Of a DNA stretch of 5,312 nt, positions 1 through 5,312 are shown piece by piece. The position numbers and the translations under genes were made by a program. Within the stretch, counting starts at the first letter, position 1. Every line of letters starts with the position of its first letter. The stretch spans positions 1-5,312 of the forward strand of contig JAUWPC010000246.1 of NCBI GenBank assembly GCA_030611815.1, written 5' to 3'. This stretch comes from Desulfobacteraceae bacterium. GTDB taxonomy: Bacteria; Desulfobacterota; DSM-4660; Desulfatiglandales; Desulfatiglandaceae. The notes under the pieces were generated by a model. It saw nothing but the letters and a program-made list of their open reading frames with translations. It was not told where the DNA came from and searched no databases.

Positions 1-142
1 AGTTGGCCGATCAGACGGGTCAAACGTTGAGATTCTCTCAGGGCTTTTTGCGGGTGAGCGATATGTTGCAAAGGGGGGGTTTGAACTGAAGGCGGTGATG
101 ATGACGCGTGATCTGGGGGCCCATGCCGGGCACGGGCATTAG
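1..142 (+). CDS. RND efflux periplasmic adaptor (membrane fusion protein), C-terminal end only
   Basis: The first complete codon is at base 2 and the TAG stop is at 140-142, giving the last 46 residues of a protein that enters from the left. The fragment contains VEILSGLFAGERYVAKGGFE followed by LKAV. This matches the closing part of the membrane-proximal domain of CzcB/CusB-type adaptors, which typically read V-x-x-L-S-G-L-x-x-G-(D/E)-x-V-V-x-x-G-A-F-x-L. The protein ends in a short His-rich tail, HAGHGH, common in heavy-metal adaptors and a plausible metal-binding end. By family knowledge, the adaptor bridges the inner-membrane RND permease and an outer-membrane TolC-like channel, and can pass metal to the permease. 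The permease gene starts 57 bases after this stop on the same strand, which supports both the assignment and an operon. The rest of the protein and its start lie outside the window. Confidence 0.85.
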   Translation, partial: VGRSDGSNVEILSGLFAGERYVAKGGFELKAVMMTRDLGAHAGHGH

Positions 143-186
143 GGGCTGAGCTCGGGTATGCCTTATGTTCAGGGGTCTTGGTGTTA

Positions 187-192
187 AGGGAG
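187..192 (+). promoter_or_regulatory. Ribosome binding site of the RND permease
   Basis: AGGGAG lies 7 bases before the ATG at 200. An in-frame TAA at 185-187 blocks any earlier start, so this site and the ATG at 200 fix the N-terminus. A second purine run, AAGGA at 194-198, is too close to the ATG to be the main site. Confidence 0.7.
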
Positions 193-199
193 TAAGGAA

Positions 200-3100
200 A
201 TGATCAATAAACTCGTGGAAATATCTGTTCGCGCTCGCGGTATCGTCATCATTGCGATGATCGTTCTTTGCGGTTTGGGGGGGTATCTATATACCAAGAT
301 GCCGGTTGACGCATTCCCGGACATATCCCCGATTATGGTACCTGTCTTTGCCGAAGCCCACGGAATGGCGCCCGAGGAGGTGGAACGTCTCATCACATAC
401 CCCATCGAAACGGCTATGAACGGGTTGCCCGGCGTGACTCAGATCAAGTCAACGTCAGCATTTGGTATGGCAGTGATATACGTATACTTCAAAGATGATG
501 TGGATATCTATTTTGCCCGCCAACTCGTGTCCGAGAGACTAACAAGTACCATGGCGGGGCTTCCTCGAATGGATGAACCCCCCATATTAGGGCCTATATC
601 CACCGGTCTGGGCCAGATTTTTATCTATTATCTTACCCTCGACAAAGACGTGGATACGGGTGGCAAAGACCCTAACACCTATCTGAGAGAACTCAACGAC
701 TGGGTCGTAAAATTTCAACTGCAGACCGTTCCGGGTGTCACGGACATCCTCTCCATCGGTGGCCACGTATTGCAGTACCAGATTCGTGTCAACCCTTATG
801 CCCTGCGCAAATATCGACTCTCTCTTGAAGATCTCATATCAGCCGTAAGGCAGAACAACAAGAACGCCGGGGGACAGTTCCTGGTGCTCGGTTCCGAAGA
901 ACTCTTAGTGCGGGGTATTGGCCTGCTGAGAGGTCTTGAAGACATCCGAAACATTCCCATAAAGGTGGAGGAGGGGGTTCCCATCCGGATCAAAGATGTA
1001 GCCGAGGTGGGTTTTGGGAATGAGATCCGCCGTGGTGTGGTCACCCGGAATGGAGAGCAGGAAGTCGTATCCGGAATCGTACTCAAATTATTCGGAGAAA
1101 ACAGTTCAGAGGTCATCAAACAGCTTTATCGAAAAGTCCAGGAAGTCCAGACCTCCCTCCCGGATGGCGTGTCCCTGGTTCCTTACTATGAGCAGGCAGA
1201 ACTGGTTCGTCAGGCAACGTGGACGGTGAAGAAGGCATTGGCGCTGGGGGCTTTGTTAGTGGTGCTGACCCTTGTGGTTTTTTTAGGAAACCTGAGATGT
1301 GCCTTTATTGTCGCCCTTTCATTACCTCTCTGTTCCCTGATTGCCATCATCGGGATGCGGGTGTTCGGGATTTCCGCTAATCTCATGTCTCTCGGGGGCA
1401 TAGCGATCGCTATCGGGATGCTGGTGGATGGGGCAATCGTGATGGTGGAAAACATCTTTCGCCGCCTCAGGAACAGTGGAGACATAAAGGAAGACAAGAT
1501 CGCCATTATTCTGGATGCAGCACGAGAGGTGAATCGGCCGATCCTCTTTTCCGTTCTCATCATTATCGTTGTTTTTCTCCCTATATTTACCTTGGAAGGC
1601 GTTGAAGGGAAGATGTTTTCCCCCCTGGCGTTTACGATCTGTTTTGCCCTTTTCGGTTCAATTCTCTCTGCCCTGATTGTCGCACCTGTCCTGTCTTCTT
1701 ACATCCTTAAGCAGGGGACAGGTCAAGAGATCTGGCTTATGAGAAAGCTTAAGAGGGTTTACCGGTCCGTTCTCACCCGGGCGTTAAAGAGAAAAGGTCT
1801 TGTCATTTTTATTGTGGCAGGTGCCTTTATCGTGAGCCTGTGGATACTCCCCCTGATCGGAACCGAGTTTATTCCCACTCTGGAGGAGGGCTCAATCCTT
1901 GTGGGGGTGACCATGGCGCCCTCTATCTCATTGGAGAAGGCCACGGAGACCGTCATGAAACTGGAAAAGGAAATTATGGCGCATGATCAGGTGACGGAAA
2001 CCATTTCTCGCATCGGCCGGCCGGAAGCAGGAAGCCACCCTCATCCTGTCAACTATGCCGAAATCCATATAGGACTCAAGCCGTTTCGGGACTGGAACAC
2101 CTTCAAGAACAAGCAGGAACTCGTAGAAGCGTTGAGCAGAGAGCTCTCTTCCTACCCGGGCATCCAGGTAAATTTTACCCAGCCTGTTCAGAATGCCTTT
2201 GATGAACTCCTCTCAGGAATAAAGGCACAGGTGGCGGTCAAGCTGTTTGGTGAGGATCTCGATATCCTCAGAGAAAAGGCCGAAGAAATCGGAGCTGTCC
2301 TGGAGGGGGTCCCGGGTTTGGTCGATCTATCCGTAGAGCAGAGCTTTGGGCAACCTCAGGTCCAGATTATTGCTGATCGTCCTGCTTGCGCAAGGTTTGG
2401 TGTTACCGTAGATGAAATCCTGAAACTGGTGGAGCTGGCCATCGGCGGCGAAGCCGTGGACAATCTTTATTTGAATACCCGCCGCTTCGGGATACACATT
2501 CGCTATCAGGAACCGTATCGAATTTCCCAGGAGGCGATAGGAAACATGTTGGTCAATACGAGTAATGGCACGTCTATCCCTTTGTCCCAGGTGGCAGAGG
2601 TCAAATTTGTTACAGGGCCTATACAGATCAACAGGGAAAAAAACCAGCGCCGGTGGATTGTTCAGGGAAATGTCCGCGGGAGAGACCTGGGGAGTGTCGT
2701 TTCGGATATCCAGGACCGGATACAAAAAGAGGTAACCCTGCCCCCCGGCTACTGGATAGAATATGGCGGGCAATTTGAAAACCAGCAGCGTGCCATGACG
2801 CGGCTGTTCATTATTGTGCCCATCGTTATCACCATGGTTTTTGTTATGTTATGGATCTCATTTGGTACGATTCGACACGCGCTGATCATTATAACCAATG
2901 TTCCTCTCGCTCTTGTAGGCGGCATATTCGGGCTCCTTCTCACCGGAGAATACCTTTCGGTTCCGGCCTCCGTAGGGTTTATCGCCCTTTTTGGAATTGC
3001 TGTTCAGAATGGCGTGGTTCTCGTCAGCTACATGAACCGGCTTCGCGATAAGGGAAACGCGCTTAAGGTGTGCATCATTGAAGGGAGCCTGCTGCGGCTT

Positions 3101-3298
3101 CGACCGGTTCTGATGACGGCAACTACGACGATCCTGGGTCTTCTCCCTCTCATTCTTTCCCAGGGGATTGGGTCTGAGGTACAGCGCCCACTGGCCGTAG
3201 TTGTCGTTTTTGGCCTTGCAACGTCGACCCTTCTCACATTATTCGTGATCCCTGCGGTTTATGGATGGGTGGAAGGATTATGGGGGGATAAGCAATGA
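200..3298 (+). CDS. Heavy-metal efflux RND permease, CzcA/CusA (HME) family
   Basis: This is a complete 1032-residue inner-membrane proton/metal antiporter, the usual length for the family. The layout is TM1 at about 14-32, a first periplasmic porter domain (DAFPDISP at 37-44), TM2-7 at about 345-552, a second porter domain, and TM8-12 at about 868-1022. TM4 carries GMLVDGAIVMVEN with D410 and E417, the expected proton-relay acids. The first Asp of the CzcA TM4 motif is replaced by A404, as in CusA. By alignment from memory, the three CusA copper-binding methionines (M573, M623, M672) correspond to I576, Y619 and E669, which argues against a Cu(I)/Ag(I) pump. NAFDELLSGIK (665-675) and SEVQRPLA (992-999) are CzcA-like. 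A HPHP stretch at 613-616 and H623 could add metal ligands. A divalent cation (Zn, Co, Ni or Cd) is the likeliest substrate, but this is inferred. No frameshift or missing domain is seen. Confidence 0.95.
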   Translation: MINKLVEISVRARGIVIIAMIVLCGLGGYLYTKMPVDAFPDISPIMVPVFAEAHGMAPEEVERLITYPIETAMNGLPGVTQIKSTSAFGMAVIYVYFKDDVDIYFARQLVSERLTSTMAGLPRMDEPPILGPISTGLGQIFIYYLTLDKDVDTGGKDPNTYLRELNDWVVKFQLQTVPGVTDILSIGGHVLQYQIRVNPYALRKYRLSLEDLISAVRQNNKNAGGQFLVLGSEELLVRGIGLLRGLEDIRNIPIKVEEGVPIRIKDVAEVGFGNEIRRGVVTRNGEQEVVSGIVLKLFGENSSEVIKQLYRKVQEVQTSLPDGVSLVPYYEQAELVRQATWTVKKALALGALLVVLTLVVFLGNLRCAFIVALSLPLCSLIAIIGMRVFGISANLMSLGGIAIAIGMLVDGAIVMVENIFRRLRNSGDIKEDKIAIILDAAREVNRPILFSVLIIIVVFLPIFTLEGVEGKMFSPLAFTICFALFGSILSALIVAPVLSSYILKQGTGQEIWLMRKLKRVYRSVLTRALKRKGLVIFIVAGAFIVSLWILPLIGTEFIPTLEEGSILVGVTMAPSISLEKATETVMKLEKEIMAHDQVTETISRIGRPEAGSHPHPVNYAEIHIGLKPFRDWNTFKNKQELVEALSRELSSYPGIQVNFTQPVQNAFDELLSGIKAQVAVKLFGEDLDILREKAEEIGAVLEGVPGLVDLSVEQSFGQPQVQIIADRPACARFGVTVDEILKLVELAIGGEAVDNLYLNTRRFGIHIRYQEPYRISQEAIGNMLVNTSNGTSIPLSQVAEVKFVTGPIQINREKNQRRWIVQGNVRGRDLGSVVSDIQDRIQKEVTLPPGYWIEYGGQFENQQRAMTRLFIIVPIVITMVFVMLWISFGTIRHALIIITNVPLALVGGIFGLLLTGEYLSVPASVGFIALFGIAVQNGVVLVSYMNRLRDKGNALKVCIIEGSLLRLRPVLMTATTTILGLLPLILSQGIGSEVQRPLAVVVVFGLATSTLLTLFVIPAVYGWVEGLWGDKQ

Positions 3299-3351
3299 GC
3301 CAAGGGGGGACATCCTTTAAATGGATCTTTTATCGCTGTAAAGACAGCAAA

Positions 3352-3358
3352 AAGGAGG
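3352..3358 (+). promoter_or_regulatory. Strong ribosome binding site that sets the lipoprotein start
   Basis: AAGGAGG lies 8 bases before the ATG at 3367. The same frame is open back to an ATG at 3295 that overlaps the permease stop (ATGA). The strong Shine-Dalgarno site, plus a normal lipoprotein signal beginning at 3367, decide for the downstream start. Confidence 0.8.
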
Positions 3359-3366
3359 AAACTATC

Positions 3367-3855
3367 ATGCGAGTAAAGAACTTCAGCGTTTTGTTTGTGT
3401 TGGGCTTTGTGACAACCGGAATGTTTCTGTCAGGATGCGCACCTAAACACGTGAACCTTATTACCAAAAAAGGCGTTTCCATCGAGACCATTCACTCTGA
3501 ACGGGTTCACATTTCTGATGTGGCTGTATCCGAGGATGGCAATGAACTTGTGATCACCGGAAAGGTGTATCGTCGTAATCGTTCGATTTCAGGTTCAGGG
3601 CATCTTGATGTAACGATACTGGACCCCACAGGCAATGTCATTGAGAAAGGCAGCGTCCCCTACACCCCGACAACCCTTCCGAAGACGCCAGGGGCTCGAA
3701 AACACCGAGGATCACGGTTTGAGGTGCGCTTGCCCTGTGTCCTTCCGGCAGGGAGCAAAGTTCAAGTTGCTTATCACGCAAGGGTCAAGCTCGAGAGCAA
3801 TGGTCTTGATTGTGAGAGTAGCGTTTCTGCCGGACGTCCATCAATAAGTAAATAG
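3367..3855 (+). CDS. Putative outer-membrane lipoprotein of unknown function, linked to the RND pump
   Basis: The 162-residue protein starts with a type II signal peptide: MRVK, a hydrophobic stretch at about 6-20, and a lipobox LSGC with lipidated Cys at 24. The +2 residue is Ala, not Asp, so Lol sorting to the outer membrane is expected. The mature part (about 139 residues) has alternating hydrophobic strands, including ELVITGKVYRR (60-70), HLDVTILDPTGNVI (79-92), RFEVRLPCVLPAGSKVQVAY (117-136). This looks like a small all-beta, immunoglobulin- or FxLYD-like fold, judged by pattern only. Cys124 and Cys149 could form a disulfide. It is not Met- or His-rich, so it does not resemble a CusF-type chaperone. 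It follows the permease by 68 bases with no obvious terminator between, which suggests co-transcription and a role as a pump accessory, but no function is established. Starting at 3295 would add 24 residues before the signal and spoil it. Confidence 0.8.
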   Translation: MRVKNFSVLFVLGFVTTGMFLSGCAPKHVNLITKKGVSIETIHSERVHISDVAVSEDGNELVITGKVYRRNRSISGSGHLDVTILDPTGNVIEKGSVPYTPTTLPKTPGARKHRGSRFEVRLPCVLPAGSKVQVAYHARVKLESNGLDCESSVSAGRPSISK

Positions 3856-3893
3856 TGTCCGAACGAAAACTAGGATTTTTCGTTCAGGCACTA
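3853..3893. repeat. REP-like palindrome after the lipoprotein gene
   Basis: The arms are 3853-3869 and 3877-3893, with a 7-base loop (CTAGGAT). The 17-bp stem has one G-T wobble and one C-A mismatch. The inner part GAACGAAAA / TTTTCGTTC is perfect. It begins on the lipoprotein stop codon itself. No T-run follows the right arm on the plus strand, so it is not a standard Rho-independent terminator, although a hairpin between convergent genes could still protect or end transcripts. Its position next to a Y1-transposase remnant suggests a REP/REPIN-type mobile hairpin. That is inference. Confidence 0.65.
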
Positions 3894-3930
3894 AATAACT
3901 CATTCAACTGACCGATTTTACAGCTTTTGT

Positions 3931-4010
3931 GATTTTCTTCCTCCACCTGTGCCGGATTACAGCATCAGCGACCATGCGTCCGGGTATTGTACCCTTAATG
4001 GTCTGCTCAT
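3931..4010 (-). pseudogene. Broken N-terminal remnant of a REP-associated / IS200-like Y1 transposase
   Basis: Reading on the minus strand from ATG at 4010, the sequence encodes MSRPLRVQYPDAW and soon stops (TAA at 3959-3957). This is the typical opening of Y1 (IS200-like, RAYT) transposases, usually M-(S/A)-R-P-L-R-(I/V)-x-Y-P-G-A-W-Y-H-V-M-N-R-G-R-R. Fourteen bases then occupy the space where twelve would encode YHVM. After them a shifted frame reads IRHRWRKKI (3957-3931), which matches NRGRRREKI with a few substitutions. Recognisable similarity ends there, so the catalytic HUH motif and active-site Tyr are absent. The remnant is about 25 codons long, frameshifted and certainly non-functional. 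The family match is from memory of the family consensus. The adjoining palindrome at 3853-3893 is where a mobilised hairpin of such an element could sit. Confidence 0.55.
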
Positions 4011-4066
4011 AGACTACAGAATATCATCACCCTATTCATTCTCTTGGATATAAGAACCGCTTCCTC

Positions 4067-4112
4067 AGTCACAGCTCTTAACTCTCAGGGCTGCGATATG
4101 GGGGCCGTGACT
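4067..4112. repeat. Weak inverted repeat upstream of the transposase remnant
   Basis: AGTCACAGC (4067-4075) and GCCGTGACT (4104-4112) are complementary over 9 bp with one mismatch, separated by 28 bases. It could be the other end hairpin of the decayed transposable unit, or chance. The rest of 4011-4203 shows no gene, RNA or clear signal on either strand. Confidence 0.25.
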
Positions 4113-4203
4113 CGGGTATACATCAAGACGGTTGGTTATTGTAATATCCATGACGGGTGGGGGCAAGACAACATAAAGATAATGGAGTGGTGGAGGTCTG
4201 TAT

Positions 4204-4767
4204 TCAGATTTGGGGCCTGATCAGCAAGGCTTTTCTGTTACTTGCTTTGCCGGGCAGAGTCTCTCTTTTAAATCCGGTCTGTTTCGCGGTGGCCACGGTC
4301 TGTTCAAACTGGTCCAGGGAGACATGGCCCTTTGGCTCCACGACAAGGAGTTTGCCCCCGGGCTTGAGGGCCTTCCATACTTGAGTGAAGAATGAGGCCT
4401 GGTCAGGGATTTCGTGGACCAGATGGATAGCGGCGGCAAAGTCCACCTCACCTGAAAGGTCCTCGATACCCAAGCCCTCAGCTCCAGTCTGACGAAGCTC
4501 TATTCTATCTGAAAGCCCCGACCTGCTGGCCCTGCGGCCGAGGACAGAGAGCATCTTGCCCTGTAGCTCCACTGCCACCACACGACCCTCCGGCCCTACC
4601 ATACGGGCTAAAGCCAGGGTGAAATAGCCCATGCCGCAGCCTGGCTCAAGAACAACCATCCCATCCCGAACAAATTGCCCGAGCATCTTATCAGGGTTCT
4701 CAAACAGCTTCCTGAGGGGATTTAGCAGAAAATATCCGATCCAGGGGGGGCAAACTCGTCCTGCCAT
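4204..4767 (-). CDS. Class I SAM-dependent methyltransferase, substrate unknown
   Basis: The 187-residue protein has a Rossmann methyltransferase core of the Methyltransf_11/25 (UbiE-like) kind. Motif I is VVLEPGCGMGYF (38-49), the glycine-rich SAM loop. VVAVEL (63-68) ends the second strand with Glu67, expected to bind the SAM ribose. VDFAAAIHLVHEI (108-120) forms the fourth strand region, and LKPGGKLLVVEPK (134-146) is the conserved post-motif segment. The N-terminal MAGRVCPPWIGYFLLNPLRK precedes the core and seems characteristic of a subgroup of small methyltransferases. There is no added substrate domain and no signal peptide, so a cytoplasmic enzyme acting on a small molecule is likely. 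It lacks the Cys set of arsenite methyltransferases. The start is the first ATG after an in-frame TAA (4785-4783) and has a good ribosome site. It is convergent with the pump operon and separated from it by repeat debris, so a shared function is not indicated. Confidence 0.9.
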   Translation of the reverse strand: MAGRVCPPWIGYFLLNPLRKLFENPDKMLGQFVRDGMVVLEPGCGMGYFTLALARMVGPEGRVVAVELQGKMLSVLGRRASRSGLSDRIELRQTGAEGLGIEDLSGEVDFAAAIHLVHEIPDQASFFTQVWKALKPGGKLLVVEPKGHVSLDQFEQTVATAKQTGFKRETLPGKASNRKALLIRPQI

Positions 4768-4775
4768 AAACGCTA

Positions 4776-4779
4776 CTCC
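4776..4779 (-). promoter_or_regulatory. Ribosome binding site of the methyltransferase
   Basis: On the minus strand, GGAG lies 8 bases before the ATG at 4767. With the in-frame TAA at 4785-4783, this leaves the ATG at 4767 as the only credible start. Confidence 0.6.
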
Positions 4780-4942
4780 ATATTACCTTCCGGCTTGGGG
4801 CCACACACAGAAAGAAAAAATTACAGAAAAACAACATCTTTTAAATCCCCTCCTTTGGCGGGCTTATATCAATCCAGCCTCAGGCGGGTCTCAACCATTT
4901 AACGAGATCTAACGTATAATCAAACTTTCCTGTTACGTCAAT

Positions 4943-4993
4943 CAGGAGTTTATGCAGGGTTTGAAGGGTGGGCACTCTCCACCAGGACTCCTG
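4943..4993. repeat. Nested inverted repeats in intergenic DNA
   Basis: CAGGAGT (4943-4949) is perfectly complementary to ACTCCTG (4987-4993). Between them GGTGG (4967-4971) pairs with CCACC (4979-4983) around a 7-base loop. CAGGACTCCTG (4983-4993) is itself an 11-base palindrome, and its first nine bases recur directly at 5007-5015. The nested arrangement could fold as a small RNA or DNA structure, or be part of a dispersed repeat. No function is claimed. Confidence 0.35.
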
Positions 4994-5002
4994 AAATTAT
5001 CC

Positions 5003-5030
5003 TTGACAGGACTCCACAATCCCCTGTAAA
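5003..5030 (+). promoter_or_regulatory. Weak sigma70-like promoter candidate
   Basis: A perfect TTGACA (5003-5008) is followed after 16 bases by TGTAAA (5025-5030), which matches TATAAT at four of six positions. No gene is recognised downstream before the window ends, so the pair may be chance. If real, it would transcribe across the inverted repeat at 5125-5206. Confidence 0.2.
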
Positions 5031-5124
5031 GCCAATTGACCCTTGCCCCCGGAGAGGCTCGAGTCGGACCAGGAATTAGCACTTTTTGAGCATATTTGCG
5101 TTCAAAATGCGCAGAAATTTGTAC

Positions 5125-5206
5125 ACCACGAAGAGCACGAAGAACGCGAAGACATAATAAAACTACTAAGAAACTCACTTTTCGTGTCCTTCGTGTGCTT
5201 CGTGGT
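5125..5206. repeat. Long imperfect inverted repeat made of 9-base CACGAAGNN units
   Basis: The arms 5125-5152 and 5179-5206 are complementary at 23 of 28 positions around a 26-base AT-rich loop. Each arm is a short tandem array of a 9-base unit. The left arm reads CACGAAGAG, CACGAAGAA, CGCGAAGAC (5127-5153). The right arm repeats TTCGTGTNC-like units. The type is familiar from many environmental bacterial genomes, where ACCACGAAG...CTTCGTGGT hairpins are scattered between genes. Its conceptual translations (HEEHEE on one arm, FVSFVCFVV on the other) are a common source of false proteins. Whether it acts as an RNA hairpin, a protein-binding site or a mobile hairpin is unknown. No T-run follows, so it is not a standard terminator. 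Confidence 0.75.
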
Positions 5207-5312
5207 AAATTCTCTATTGGGTTCTCTCCGAGCCGGAGGCCGGTCTATCCGGGATAGGAAGATACTGAGTGTTAACAACAACCCAAATCAACGTTAAAAT
5301 ATTCATAACCCT

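Larger units (their letters stand above)
4768..5312. other. Non-coding stretch with repeats; no credible gene
   Basis: No open frame here has protein-like composition together with a credible start. The left part (4800-4850) is AT-rich and would be the leader and promoter zone of the minus-strand methyltransferase, but no well-spaced -35/-10 pair is seen. TTGAGA (4894-4889) and TATAAG (4868-4863) on the minus strand are 20 bases apart, which is too far. The middle holds nested short repeats (4943-5015). The right part holds a long inverted repeat of 9-base units (5125-5206). A perfect 6-bp palindrome, CTATCC-G-GGATAG, sits at 5245-5257 with no evident partner. The window ends in AT-rich sequence without a recognisable gene start. 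Confidence 0.6.

Noticed and set aside
3295..3366. Upstream ATG (overlapping the permease stop as ATGA) as the lipoprotein start
   Set aside because: It would place 24 polar residues before the signal peptide. The ATG at 3367 has AAGGAGG at ideal spacing and a normal 23-residue lipoprotein signal.
3299..3366. Terminator or promoter between permease and lipoprotein
   Set aside because: No stem-loop with a T-run and no -35/-10 pair were found in the 68-base gap, so read-through from the permease is the simpler view.
4700..4856. Minus-strand AAAGGAGG (4856-4849) followed by ATG at 4837 and a reading frame of about 45 codons
   Set aside because: The 11-base spacing is long, the frame overlaps the methyltransferase in another frame, and the product has no recognisable features. 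The Shine-Dalgarno likeness is probably chance.
4631..4912. Plus-strand open frame of 93 codons
   Set aside because: Its first half is antisense to the methyltransferase core, whose motifs are clear. The remainder is intergenic.
4915..4920. Perfect TATAAT on the plus strand
   Set aside because: No acceptable -35 box lies 16-18 bases upstream (the best candidate matches three of six), and no gene follows.
4951..5028. Short plus-strand frame from ATG at 4951 (25 codons) preceded by AGGAG
   Set aside because: AGGAG is only about 3 bases from the ATG, and the frame lies within the nested inverted repeats. There is no support for translation.
4942..5178. Minus-strand open frame of 78 codons
   Set aside because: It starts inside the inverted repeat and runs through repeat-rich intergenic DNA. 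There is no ribosome site and no recognisable family.
5043..5297. Plus-strand open frame of 84 codons with a TTG start, containing HHEEHEERED and FVSFVCFVV
   Set aside because: It is the translation of the two arms of the 9-base-unit inverted repeat, a well-known false protein. It has no ribosome site and no protein-like composition.

Overview
The window reads as a piece of a Gram-negative chromosome. It has a tripartite RND efflux pump, an outer-membrane-type lipoprotein and well-formed Shine-Dalgarno sites. The style of the permease, the Y1-transposase remnant and the methyltransferase would fit Desulfobacterota (former Deltaproteobacteria) or a neighbouring phylum, but this is an impression from remembered family sequences, not a demonstrated assignment.

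Layout. Bases 1-142 hold the last 46 codons of a periplasmic adaptor (membrane fusion protein) with a His-rich tail. Bases 200-3298 encode a complete 1032-residue heavy-metal-efflux RND permease of the CzcA/CusA family. Bases 3367-3855 encode a 162-residue lipoprotein of unknown function, 68 bases downstream on the same strand. These three genes look like one transcription unit. The adaptor and permease would form the inner part of a metal-exporting complex, with its outer-membrane channel outside the window. The lipoprotein is a candidate accessory subunit.

Bases 3856-4203 contain no intact gene. They hold a 17-bp-stem palindrome right after the lipoprotein stop and a broken N-terminal remnant of a REP-associated/IS200-like Y1 transposase on the minus strand. 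A weaker second inverted repeat lies beyond the remnant. Bases 4204-4767 encode, on the minus strand and convergent with the pump operon, a 187-residue class I SAM-dependent methyltransferase of unknown substrate.

Bases 4768-5312 appear non-coding. They carry a cluster of short inverted and direct repeats around 4943-5030, with a weak promoter-like pair. They also carry a long imperfect inverted repeat (5125-5206) built of 9-base units, of a kind that is dispersed in many environmental genomes and gives spurious ORFs.

No complete novel defence or mobile system is visible. The most interesting items are the transposase remnant with its adjacent palindrome, the pump-linked lipoprotein, the mixed CzcA/CusA metal-site residues of the permease, and the 9-base-unit inverted repeat.
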